From assembly GCA_030151985.1 (NCBI GenBank), contig JASLDZ010000200.1, positions 1 through 5,354 of the forward strand: DNA of 5,354 nt, in the 5' to 3' direction. Shown one piece after another: positions 1 through 5,347 of this stretch. The translations under genes and the position numbers were made by a program. The notes beneath the pieces are model-generated. The model was not told the origin of the DNA, made no database searches, and saw nothing but the letters and a program-made list of their open reading frames with translations. Source of the stretch: Caulobacteraceae bacterium (GTDB lineage: Bacteria > Pseudomonadota > Alphaproteobacteria > Caulobacterales > Caulobacteraceae). Position 1 is the stretch's first letter. Each line of letters opens with the position of its first letter.

Positions 1-757
1 CCAGGACGTCGTTGGCGCCGATCTCCAGCGCCTTGATCGCGCGGGGCCGGTCGACCGCGTCGTAGACGGCCAGCACCGGCAGCTGGCGGGTGGACTCGTC
101 GGAGCGCACCTGCCCGATCACCCGCAGCCCGTCGAAGGCCCGGGCGGCGATGTTGACGACCAGGAGGTCGGCGCGGGCCCGGGCGGCCAGGATCACCCGC
201 TCGATGTCGGGCTCGATCACCGGACGATGCTCGACGCCGAGCTCGTCGGCGATGCGGCGCGCCTGCTGGGGATTGTCGTCGGCCACCACGATCCGGCCGC
301 CCAGGCCGCCGAGGCGGGTGCTCACCCCCTCGATCACGCCGATGCGCCGGCCCGAGGCCTCGCGCTGGCGCAGCTCGTCGATCACGAGCTTCAGCCGGGT
401 GAGCGAGCGGACGCGGGCGAACAGGGCGACGTCGTCGATGGGCTTGGTGATGAAGTCGTCGGCGCCCGCCTCCAGCCCCGTCAGGCGGTCGCGTCGGCCG
501 TCGAGCGCGGTGACCATGATCACCGGGATGTGGCGGGTGGCCGGGTCGGCGCGCAGGCGGCGGCAGACCTCGAAGCCGTCCAGCCCCGGCATCATCACGT
601 CCAGGAGGATGATGTCGGGCCGCGCCTCGACCGCCAGCTTCAGGGCCTCCGGCCCGTCCTTGGCGGTCGTGACCTCGTAGTATTCGGCCTGGAGCTTGGC
701 CTCCAGCAGCCGGACGTTGGCCTCGATGTCGTCGACGACGAGGATGCGCGCGCTCAT
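1..757 (-). CDS. pleD: PleD diguanylate cyclase response regulator, N-terminal two receiver domains (3' end cut off by window)
   Basis: The visible 252 codons encode two receiver domains. REC1 (about residues 1-120) has the acidic pair D9/D10, phospho-acceptor D53 in the LLDVMMPG context, T83 and K105. REC2 starts near residue 154 (GRIVVADDN) and has Asn at 202 where the acceptor Asp would be, so it should be an unphosphorylated adaptor domain, as in Caulobacter PleD. The reading frame runs off the left edge inside REC2 (ends ALEIGANDVL); the GGDEF domain that makes cyclic di-GMP is not in the window. In Caulobacter, PleD is phosphorylated by DivJ, dimerises through its receivers, and drives the swarmer-to-stalked transition (flagellum loss, stalk growth). 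The ATG at 757 lies 10 bp after the divK stop and has AGGGGA at 769-764 with a 6-nt spacer, so the two genes are almost certainly cotranscribed. Family assignment is strong; cyclase activity is inferred, because the catalytic domain is unseen. Confidence 0.95.
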   Translation of the reverse strand, partial: MSARILVVDDIEANVRLLEAKLQAEYYEVTTAKDGPEALKLAVEARPDIILLDVMMPGLDGFEVCRRLRADPATRHIPVIMVTALDGRRDRLTGLEAGADDFITKPIDDVALFARVRSLTRLKLVIDELRQREASGRRIGVIEGVSTRLGGLGGRIVVADDNPQQARRIADELGVEHRPVIEPDIERVILAARARADLLVVNIAARAFDGLRVIGQVRSDESTRQLPVLAVYDAVDRPRAIKALEIGANDVL

Positions 758-763
758 CAGCGA

Positions 764-769
764 TCCCCT
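764..769 (-). promoter_or_regulatory. pleD Shine-Dalgarno overlapping the divK stop codon
   Basis: On the minus strand AGGGGA lies 6 nt before the pleD ATG. Its first two bases are the last two bases of the divK TAG stop (770-768). A ribosome terminating on divK therefore sits on the pleD initiation region, which suggests translational coupling. The overlap is read directly; coupling is inferred. Confidence 0.7.
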
Positions 770-1133
770 AGTTCAGGAACTTGCGGACGGTCTCGAGAAA
801 GTAAGCCACCGAGATGGGCTTGGAGATGTAGGCCTCGCAGCCGCCCTCGCGGATCCGCTCCTCGTCGCCCTTCATGGCGAAGGCGGTCACCGCGATCACG
901 GGGATATGGCGCAGCTCGTCATCCTCCTTCAGCCACTTGGTAACCTCCAGGCCGCTGATCTCGGGGAGCTGGATGTCCATGAGGATGAGGTCGGGCCGGT
1001 GCTCGCGGGCGATGGTCAGGGCGGAGAGGCCTTCGCGCGTCTGCAGCGTCTCGTAGCCCTGGGCGTCGAGCAGGTCGTGGAAGAGCTTCATGTTGAGCTC
1101 GTTGTCCTCGACGATGAGCACGCGCTTCGCCAT
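768..1133 (-). CDS. divK: DivK single-domain response regulator of cell-cycle progression and polarity
   Basis: The product is 121 aa, a single receiver domain with no output domain. Visible residues are E9/D10 (metal-binding acids), D53 (phospho-acceptor in LILMDIQLPE), T83 (AVTAFAMKGD) and K105 (YISKP). D90, the position altered in the classical cold-sensitive Caulobacter divK allele, is conserved. DivK is phosphorylated by DivJ and dephosphorylated by PleC. DivK~P binds DivL and lowers CckA kinase activity, and hence CtrA~P; it also stimulates DivJ and PleC in feedback. It is cytoplasmic and polarly localised. Two adjacent ATG codons occur (1136 and 1133). I chose 1133 (MAKRVLIVED) because it matches the N-terminus I recall for the Caulobacter protein; the upstream ATG adds only one Met. 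No strong Shine-Dalgarno is evident (AAGG lies about 15 nt upstream). It is the first gene of an operon with pleD and is divergent from the HAD gene. Confidence 0.96.
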   Translation of the reverse strand: MAKRVLIVEDNELNMKLFHDLLDAQGYETLQTREGLSALTIAREHRPDLILMDIQLPEISGLEVTKWLKEDDELRHIPVIAVTAFAMKGDEERIREGGCEAYISKPISVAYFLETVRKFLN

Positions 1134-1184
1134 CATGAACCGGATCGGATACCTTGCGAGGAACGGCGGGCGGCGCGTCGTGTC

Positions 1185-1220
1185 GGCCGTGTTTCTACCG
1201 CCCACATCCTCAAGATTCGG
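1185..1220 (-). promoter_or_regulatory. Candidate divK-pleD promoter with a CcrM (GANTC) site
   Basis: The 108-bp divergent gap between divK and the HAD gene should hold the divK-pleD promoter. On the minus strand GGTAGAAAC (1199-1191) partly resembles the -10 element of Caulobacter housekeeping promoters (GCTANAWC). The hexamer 17 bp upstream (1220-1215, CCGAAT) is a poor -35 and overlaps the GANTC motif GAATC/GATTC at 1214-1218, the target of the cell-cycle methylase CcrM. No canonical CtrA half-sites (TTAA-N7-TTAA) are present. The GANTC site is certain as sequence; the promoter assignment is weak and based on partial consensus and position. Confidence 0.3.
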
Positions 1221-1241
1221 TTGACCGGAGTTGATCACGTT

Positions 1242-1949
1242 GTGGCCACCCTGACGTCCGATCGCAGGCCGGATCCGGGCCCTGACCTTGGACCGTCTCC
1301 CGAGCCGGAAGACCTGCTGGCCGCCTGCGCGCATCTGCGCGCCCACGCGCCCACCCCGCTCGTCGTGGTCGACGTCGACGAGGTGCTGGCGCTGTTCATC
1401 CAGGGCTTCGACCGCTTCCTGCGCCGGCACGGCCACGAGCTGCGGGTGACCCGCTTCGCCCTGATCGACATCATCTATCCCCTGGGCGCCGAGGAGCCGG
1501 TGGACCGGATCGTCGGCAAGGGGCTGTTCGACGGTTTCTTCTCCGAAGGCTGCGGCGCGATCGACCCTTCGCCCGACGCGGCCGACTCGCTGGCCCGGCT
1601 GGCGAGGCAGGCGCAGGTGGTGGTGCTGACCAACGCCCCGCAGGCCTCGCGCAAGCTGCGGGGCGCGTGGCTGGTCGAGCACCGGCTGGACTATCCGATG
1701 GTCATCAACGCAGGCGGCAAGGGCCCGGCGGTGCGGGCTCTGGCGGAGGCCGCGGGCGGCAAGGCGGCGTTCGTGGACGACCTTCTGCCCAACCTGGACT
1801 CGGTGGCGGCCGAAGCGCCGCACGTCGCCACCTTCCAGATGGTCGCCGATCCGCGCCTGCGACCCTGGGCGCCGTCGCGTCCGGAGGCGCACACCCGCAT
1901 CGACGAGTGGCCGGCCCTGGCCGACGCGATCGCGGCGGCGCTGGCGTAG
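1242..1949 (+). CDS. HAD-superfamily hydrolase-like protein, substrate unknown
   Basis: The product is 235 aa from the chosen GTG. The four HAD motifs appear in order: motif I D44-V-D46-E in a hydrophobic strand (LVVVDVDEVLA), motif II T130 (VVVLTNAP), motif III K160 (AGGKGP), and motif IV D179-D180 (AFVDDLLPNLDSV). D44 would be the nucleophile, D46 the general acid, and the acidic pair the Mg2+ ligands. This fits a phosphatase-type HAD protein in the cytoplasm. Residues between motifs I and II (about 52-115) would form the cap and give no substrate clue. The first 25 or so residues are Pro/Asp-rich and probably disordered. The start is uncertain: GTG 1242 has GGAG at 1227-1230 (11-nt spacer), while TTG 1221 is an in-frame alternative. 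The open frame extends further upstream over divK, but that part is antisense shadow. It is divergent from divK; a functional link to DivK/PleD is not shown. Confidence 0.85.
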   Translation: MATLTSDRRPDPGPDLGPSPEPEDLLAACAHLRAHAPTPLVVVDVDEVLALFIQGFDRFLRRHGHELRVTRFALIDIIYPLGAEEPVDRIVGKGLFDGFFSEGCGAIDPSPDAADSLARLARQAQVVVLTNAPQASRKLRGAWLVEHRLDYPMVINAGGKGPAVRALAEAAGGKAAFVDDLLPNLDSVAAEAPHVATFQMVADPRLRPWAPSRPEAHTRIDEWPALADAIAAALA

Positions 1950-1956
1950 GGCGCCG

Positions 1957-2100
1957 CACTTGCCACCTCCGTCGCTTCGGCCTGACGGCCTCGCGCCACC
2001 TCCCCCGCTGCGCAGGGAAGGAGAAGGTCGCCGCATCCTCTGCTCCCCTGCGGAGCGGGGGAGCTGGTCGGAGCGAAGCGACGGTCGGAGGGGGCAAGTG
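1957..2100. repeat. Long imperfect palindromic intergenic repeat (REP-like)
   Basis: The outer ends CACTTGCC (1957-1964) and GGCAAGTG (2093-2100) are exact inverted copies. Continuing inward, CCTCCG...TCGCTTCG on the left (1965-1979) pairs with CGAAGCGACGGTCGGAGG on the right (2074-2091), and CTCCCCCGCTGCGCAGGG (1999-2016) pairs imperfectly with CCCTGCGGAGCGGGGGAG (2046-2063). Each arm also contains its own small hairpin, for example CTCCCC/GGGGAG at 2043-2063. The centre is an unpaired stretch of about 25 nt. The element fills nearly the whole gap between the HAD stop (1949) and the dinB start (2106). Similar GC-rich palindromes with CTCCCC and GTCGCTTCG blocks are, from memory, common between genes in Caulobacterales; copy number here cannot be checked. 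It may act as a terminator or RNA-stability element for the HAD transcript. Confidence 0.75.
2087..2094 (+). promoter_or_regulatory. dinB Shine-Dalgarno inside the repeat's right arm
   Basis: GGAGGGGG lies 11-14 nt before the dinB ATG. It is part of the right arm of the palindrome and would pair with CCACCTCC (1963-1970) if the full hairpin formed. Accessibility of the site may therefore depend on RNA folding. The position is read directly; the regulatory effect is inferred. Confidence 0.5.
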
Positions 2101-2105
2101 TCCCG

Positions 2106-3374
2106 ATGATCACCCTCTGCCGCGACTGCGACGCGACCGGGGAGGCCGACGTGCGCCTGAGCCGCTGCGCCGCCTGCGGCTCGCCGCGGGTGCTGGCCCA
2201 CGCCGAGCTCGACACGCTGTCCATCGCCCACCTGGACTGCGACGCCTTCTACGCCTCGGTTGAGAAGCGCGACCGGCCCGAGCTGCGCGACAGGCCGGTG
2301 ATCGTGGGCGGCGGCGTGCGGGGCGTGGTGACCACCGCCTGCTACATCACCCGCACCTACGGCCCGCGCTCGGCGATGCCGATGTTCAAGGCGCTGAAGC
2401 TCTGCCCGGACGCGGTGGTGATCCGGCCGGACTTCGCCAAGTACACCTTCGAATCCAAGCGGATCATGGGCCTGATCCGCGAGCTGACGCCGCTGGTGCA
2501 GCCGCTCAGCCTGGACGAGGCGTGGATCGACCTGAACGGCACCCAGCGCCTGAACGGGGGGTCGGCGGCCTGGCAGCTCGTGCGGCTGCAGCGGCGGATC
2601 GAGCAGGAGACGGGCCTGAACGTTTCCATCGGCCTGGCGCCCAACAAGGTGCTGGCCAAGATCGCGTCGGACCTCGACAAGCCGCGCGGCTTTGCGGTGA
2701 TCGGCGCGGCCGAGGCGCGGAGCTTCCTGGCCGACAAGCCGGTGCGCCTCCTGCCCGGCGTCGGTCCGGCCTTCGCGAAGAGCCTGGAGGCGCACGGCTT
2801 CACCCGCGTCGGCCAGCTGGCGGACGCCGACCCCAAGCGGCTGATCAAGGCGTTCGGCGCGGGCGGCCTGCGCCTGCACGACCTCGCCCACGGCCGCGAC
2901 GCGCGCGCCGTCAACCCCGAGAGCGACCGCAAAGGCATCAGCGCGGAGACCACCTTCAACACCGACCTTCGCGCCGTCTCCGACCTCGAGGACCGGCTCT
3001 GGGCCTGCTGCGAGAAGGTGGGCTCCCGCGCCCGCGCCGCCGGCCTCGGCGGGCGTGTCGCCACGCTGAAGCTGAAGTCCGCCGACTTCCGCCTCGTCAC
3101 CCGCCGCCGCACCCTGCCGGTGCCGACGCAGACCTCGCGCACCCTGTTCGCCGCCGCCCGCGAGATGCTGGCGCGGGAGGCGACCGGCGGTGCCTGGCGG
3201 CTGATCGGCGCGGGCCTCAGCGACCTGGAGGAGGCGCACGAGGCCGGCCCCGGCGACTTCTTCGGGCAGGGCGAGGCCAAGGCGCTGAAGGGCGAGCAGG
3301 CGATGGACGCGCTCCGCGCCCGGTTCGGCGCGGGCGCGGTGGTCTCCGGCCGCACGATGCGCGCCACCCGCTAG
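2106..3374 (+). CDS. dinB: DNA polymerase IV (Y-family, DinB) with N-terminal four-cysteine zinc-ribbon-like extension
   Basis: The product is 422 aa. It is a Y-family translesion polymerase that copies past damaged or mispaired template bases. Residues 1-35 hold C5-x2-C8 and C21-x2-C24, a likely zinc knuckle absent from E. coli DinB. The palm carries catalytic D44 (HLDCDAFYASVE) and D137-E138 (PLSLDEAW). The aromatic pair F48-Y49 covers the steric-gate position; Y49 aligns with E. coli F13. The nucleotide-binding segment is Y80-ITR...GPRSAMPM. The thumb contains a helix-hairpin-helix (LLPGVGPAFAKSLEAHGF, about 215-232), and the little finger spans about 275-375. The extreme C-terminus (SGRTMRATR) has no clear QLxLF clamp-binding motif; PGDFFGQG (382-389) is at best degenerate. 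The start at 2106 keeps all four cysteines. No alphaproteobacterial SOS box (GTTC-N7-GTTC) lies in the upstream gap, so LexA control is not apparent. In E. coli K-12 DinB is about 350 aa, so this form is longer at the N-terminus. Confidence 0.93.
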   Translation: MITLCRDCDATGEADVRLSRCAACGSPRVLAHAELDTLSIAHLDCDAFYASVEKRDRPELRDRPVIVGGGVRGVVTTACYITRTYGPRSAMPMFKALKLCPDAVVIRPDFAKYTFESKRIMGLIRELTPLVQPLSLDEAWIDLNGTQRLNGGSAAWQLVRLQRRIEQETGLNVSIGLAPNKVLAKIASDLDKPRGFAVIGAAEARSFLADKPVRLLPGVGPAFAKSLEAHGFTRVGQLADADPKRLIKAFGAGGLRLHDLAHGRDARAVNPESDRKGISAETTFNTDLRAVSDLEDRLWACCEKVGSRARAAGLGGRVATLKLKSADFRLVTRRRTLPVPTQTSRTLFAAAREMLAREATGGAWRLIGAGLSDLEEAHEAGPGDFFGQGEAKALKGEQAMDALRARFGAGAVVSGRTMRATR

Positions 3375-3419
3375 GTTGCGGGGGCGGGTGCGGCGAGGCG
3401 TAGCAGCGGCGCCGGCCGC

Positions 3420-3440
3420 GACGGGCGTATGCTGCCCGTC
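3420..3440 (+). promoter_or_regulatory. Perfect 7-bp hairpin abutting the protease ribosome-binding site
   Basis: GACGGGC (3420-3426) and GCCCGTC (3434-3440) are exact inverted repeats around a 7-nt loop, GTATGCT. The AGGAGG Shine-Dalgarno of the protease gene starts at the next base (3441). No U-tract follows, so it is not a classical intrinsic terminator. A role as an mRNA 5' hairpin, an operator, or a weak dinB 3' structure is possible. The structure is certain; function is inferred. Confidence 0.45.
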
Positions 3441-3453
3441 AGGAGGGCTTGTC

Positions 3454-4416
3454 ATGCCCGCGTCCGTCTGGCCTCGCCGCGACATCCTGCTCGGAGCCCT
3501 GGCGCTCGGCGCCCCCGCCTATGCGCGACAGGCCGCAGCGCCCGCGCCCCCCGCGCCCGCCGAGCCCGCGCCGCTGACGCCCGAGGCGCTCGTCACCCTG
3601 GACCTCACCGAGGACGACGGCCGGCGCATGCGGGTGCAGGCCCGGGTGGACGGGCGGGGTCCCTTCCCCTTCCTGGTGGACACCGGCGCGGACCACAGCG
3701 TCGTCTCGCTGGAGCTCGCCCGGGCGCTCGAGCTGCCGATGGACGGTTTCGCCCGCGTGAACGGCATCGCCGGGTCGCAGGTGCAGCCGCGCGCGCGGGT
3801 GCGGCGGCTGGAGGTGGGCTCCTTCCACCTGGACGACGCCGCCCTGGCGCTCCTGCCGCGCGAGAACGTGGGCGCGCTGGGCATCGTGGGCCTGGATTGC
3901 CTGGTGGGCCAGAACGTCGGCATCGACTTCGTGCGGCGCAAGATGAGCGTCTCGAAGTCCCGCGGCTTCGCTGAGGATCCGGACTCGATCGTCGTGCGCG
4001 GCAAGGCGCGTTTCGGCCGGCTGATGCTGGTCGACAGCTCGATCAAGCGCACGCCGGTCTATGTCGTGCTGGACTCCGGCGCGCAGAACTCCATGGGCAA
4101 CGAGGCGCTGCGGCAGCTCTTGAACGCGCGGCGGCGCTCGGGCCACGGCGTGCCGGACCGCGACCGCGCGGTGCAGCTGACGAGCGTGACCGGGCAGGTG
4201 GCCTGGGGCGACGTGGACGAGATGCCGGAGCTGACCCTCGGCCCCGTGACGCTGCACCGCGTGCCGATCATCTACGCCGACCTGCACACCTTCCGCATGT
4301 ACAAGCTCCTGGACGAGCCCGCGATCCTGCTGGGCATGGACACGCTGCGGGTGTTCGCCAGGGTGGGCATCGACTTCGCCCGGCGCGACGTCAGCTTCCA
4401 GCTGCTCCGCGCCTGA
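3454..4416 (+). CDS. Exported two-lobed retropepsin-like aspartyl protease
   Basis: The product is 320 aa. The N-terminus is a twin-arginine-like signal: R8-R9-D followed by a hydrophobic stretch (ILLGALALGAPA) and an AYA site near residue 24, so the protein is probably periplasmic. An Ala/Pro linker spans 26-40. Two aspartyl protease half-sites follow: FLVDTGA (D76) with the downstream hydrophobic-Gly loop GIVGLDCLVG (143-152), and VVLDSGA (D207) with AILLGMDTLRVF (290-301). Single retropepsins must dimerise to bring two Asp together. Here two repeats in one chain could form the active site internally, as in pepsin, or the second lobe could dimerise with another chain. Both catalytic triplets look intact. 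The substrate is unknown. The start at 3454 is fixed by AGGAGG (3441-3446, 7-nt spacer) and by the signal peptide; an in-frame ATG at 3376 adds 26 residues with no signal character. It sits 79 bp after dinB with no functional tie evident. Confidence 0.85.
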   Translation: MPASVWPRRDILLGALALGAPAYARQAAAPAPPAPAEPAPLTPEALVTLDLTEDDGRRMRVQARVDGRGPFPFLVDTGADHSVVSLELARALELPMDGFARVNGIAGSQVQPRARVRRLEVGSFHLDDAALALLPRENVGALGIVGLDCLVGQNVGIDFVRRKMSVSKSRGFAEDPDSIVVRGKARFGRLMLVDSSIKRTPVYVVLDSGAQNSMGNEALRQLLNARRRSGHGVPDRDRAVQLTSVTGQVAWGDVDEMPELTLGPVTLHRVPIIYADLHTFRMYKLLDEPAILLGMDTLRVFARVGIDFARRDVSFQLLRA

Positions 4417-4428
4417 CGCCGCGGGGCG

Positions 4429-4457
4429 TTGAGCGGAGCGAGGCTTGGGTGTAGCGC
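4429..4457 (+). promoter_or_regulatory. Weak candidate promoter for the carbonic anhydrase gene
   Basis: TTGAGC (4429-4434) and TAGCGC (4452-4457) are spaced by 17 bp. The first matches the TTGA core of the -35 element; the second matches only TA of a -10. Initiation about 7 nt downstream would fall at or near the ATG at 4464 and give a leaderless transcript, which would fit the absence of a good Shine-Dalgarno close to that ATG. This rests on weak consensus matches only. Confidence 0.2.
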
Positions 4458-4463
4458 TGCGGC

Positions 4464-5072
4464 ATGCCCGACAAAGCCTTCCCCGACGCCTCCAGCGTCG
4501 CCGAACTCCTGGCCAACAACCGGCGCTGGGCCGCGGCCAAGACCGCCGCCGACCCCGGCTTCTTCAAGCGGCTCGTCGCCCAGCAGGCGCCGCCCTACCT
4601 GTGGATCGGCTGCTCCGACAGCCGCGTGCCCGCCAACGAGATCGTCGACCTCGATCCCGGCGAGCTGTTCGTGCACCGCAACGTCGCCAACCTCGCGCCG
4701 CCGCAGGACGCCAACTACCTCAGCGTGCTGCAGTTCGCGGTGCAAGCGCTGAAGGTGCGCCACATCCTGGTGGTCGGCCACTACGGCTGCGGGGGCGTGC
4801 TGGCGGCGCTGCGGGACAGCCGGCTCGGCCTGATCGACCACTGGCTTTCGCCCATCCGCGAGACCGCGCGCGTGCACGCCGACGAACTCGCCGCCCTGCC
4901 GGACGAGAAGGCGCGGCACGACCGGCTGGTGGAGCTCAACGTCCTGAAGCAGGTCGAGAACGTGAACCTGAACCCGTTCGTCCGCGACGCCCGCGACGCG
5001 GGGCATCCGCTCGACGTGCACGGCTGGTGCTATTCGCTGGAGAACGGGCTGGTCACCGACCTTCTGGCTTGA
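4464..5072 (+). CDS. can: Beta-class carbonic anhydrase
   Basis: The product is 202 aa, close in sequence to E. coli Can (YadF). It interconverts CO2 and bicarbonate in the cytoplasm, supplying bicarbonate to carboxylases and aiding pH balance. Zinc ligands are C50, H106 and C109 (LWIGCSDSR; VVGHYGCGGV), with the D52-R54 dyad. Conserved flanks include DPGFFKRL (30-37), GELFVHRNVANL (66-77) and the C-terminal HGWCYSLENGL. W47 and R72 align with W39 and R64 of the Haemophilus influenzae enzyme, and Y190 plausibly with Y181. These residues form the non-catalytic bicarbonate site of type II beta enzymes, so allosteric control by bicarbonate or pH is likely. The protein ends about 14 residues after HGW, shorter than E. 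coli Can (220 aa), with no sign of a frameshift. No strong Shine-Dalgarno is close to the ATG; the gap after the protease gene is 47 bp, so cotranscription is possible. No signal peptide is seen. Confidence 0.94.
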   Translation: MPDKAFPDASSVAELLANNRRWAAAKTAADPGFFKRLVAQQAPPYLWIGCSDSRVPANEIVDLDPGELFVHRNVANLAPPQDANYLSVLQFAVQALKVRHILVVGHYGCGGVLAALRDSRLGLIDHWLSPIRETARVHADELAALPDEKARHDRLVELNVLKQVENVNLNPFVRDARDAGHPLDVHGWCYSLENGLVTDLLA

Positions 5073-5077
5073 ACCCT

Positions 5078-5122
5078 GAAGGGCCGGCGGGAAGGTTCGG
5101 CCGACGCGGAGCGCCGGCCTTC
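5078..5122. terminator. Hairpin between convergent genes, candidate bidirectional terminator
   Basis: The left arm GAAGGGCCGGCG (5078-5089) pairs with the right arm CGCCGGCCTTC (5112-5122), with one bulged G and a 22-nt loop. An alternative pairing joins GGAAGG (5090-5095) to CCTTCC (5118-5123). It lies 6 bp after the carbonic anhydrase stop and 15 bp beyond the cold-shock gene stop, so it could end both transcripts. There is no clear U-run on either side, so termination efficiency is uncertain. Confidence 0.5.
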
Positions 5123-5137
5123 CCTAGAGATCGGCGC

Positions 5138-5347
5138 TTACGCCGAGCGCAGGTTGACGGCGCTTTCCTTGCCCGAGCGGCTGTCGCGCTCGAGGTCGTA
5201 GCCGACCGTCTGTCCTTCGTTGAGCGAACCCAGGTCCGAGCGCTCGACCGCCGAGATGTGGACGAAGACGTCCTTGGTGCCGTCCTCGGGCTGGATGAAT
5301 CCGTAGCCCTTGGTCGCGTTGAACCACTTCACAGTGCCGTTGGCCAT
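5138..5347 (-). CDS. CspA-family cold-shock protein (single cold-shock domain)
   Basis: The product is 69 aa, a complete single OB-fold cold-shock domain of usual family length. It starts MANGTVKWFNATKGYGFIQP and carries the RNA-binding motifs RNP1 (KGYGFI, residues 13-18) and RNP2 (VFVHI, 27-31), plus the surface aromatic W8. The third aromatic of RNP1 is Tyr15 in the position where Gly-Phe/Tyr variants occur in the family. Such proteins bind single-stranded RNA or DNA and melt RNA structure; family members may be cold-induced, constitutive or stationary-phase-specific, and the sequence cannot tell which. The ATG at 5347 is only 7 bp from the window edge, so the promoter, 5' leader and ribosome-binding site are not visible. 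It converges on the carbonic anhydrase gene. Caulobacter has several paralogues, so I give no specific symbol. Confidence 0.94.
   Translation of the reverse strand: MANGTVKWFNATKGYGFIQPEDGTKDVFVHISAVERSDLGSLNEGQTVGYDLERDSRSGKESAVNLRSA

Noticed and set aside
227..943. Plus-strand open frames across pleD and divK (90-680, 227-943, 696-1241)
   Set aside because: They are antisense to two unmistakable receiver-domain genes and have no family motifs; they are composition shadows.
1134..1241. CtrA binding site in the divK upstream region
   Set aside because: There are no TTAA half-sites with 7-bp spacing in the gap.
1364..1382. Palindrome GTCGACGTCGAC
   Set aside because: It encodes the conserved HAD motif I (VVDVDE); the symmetry follows from repeated GTC and GAC codons.
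1950..2105. LexA/SOS box upstream of dinB
   Set aside because: No GTTC-N7-GTTC or close variant is present in the gap; the space is taken by the palindromic repeat.
3376..3453. Upstream in-frame ATG for the protease gene
   Set aside because: It has no good Shine-Dalgarno and would bury the twin-arginine signal 26 residues in. ATG 3454 has AGGAGG at ideal spacing.
768..3485. A minus-strand open frame of about 900 codons, in frame with divK and running antisense to the HAD and dinB genes
   Set aside because: Only the last 121 codons are divK. The rest is low-complexity Arg/Ala/Gly-rich translation opposite two clear genes and crosses the repeat; stop codons are rare in DNA this GC-rich.
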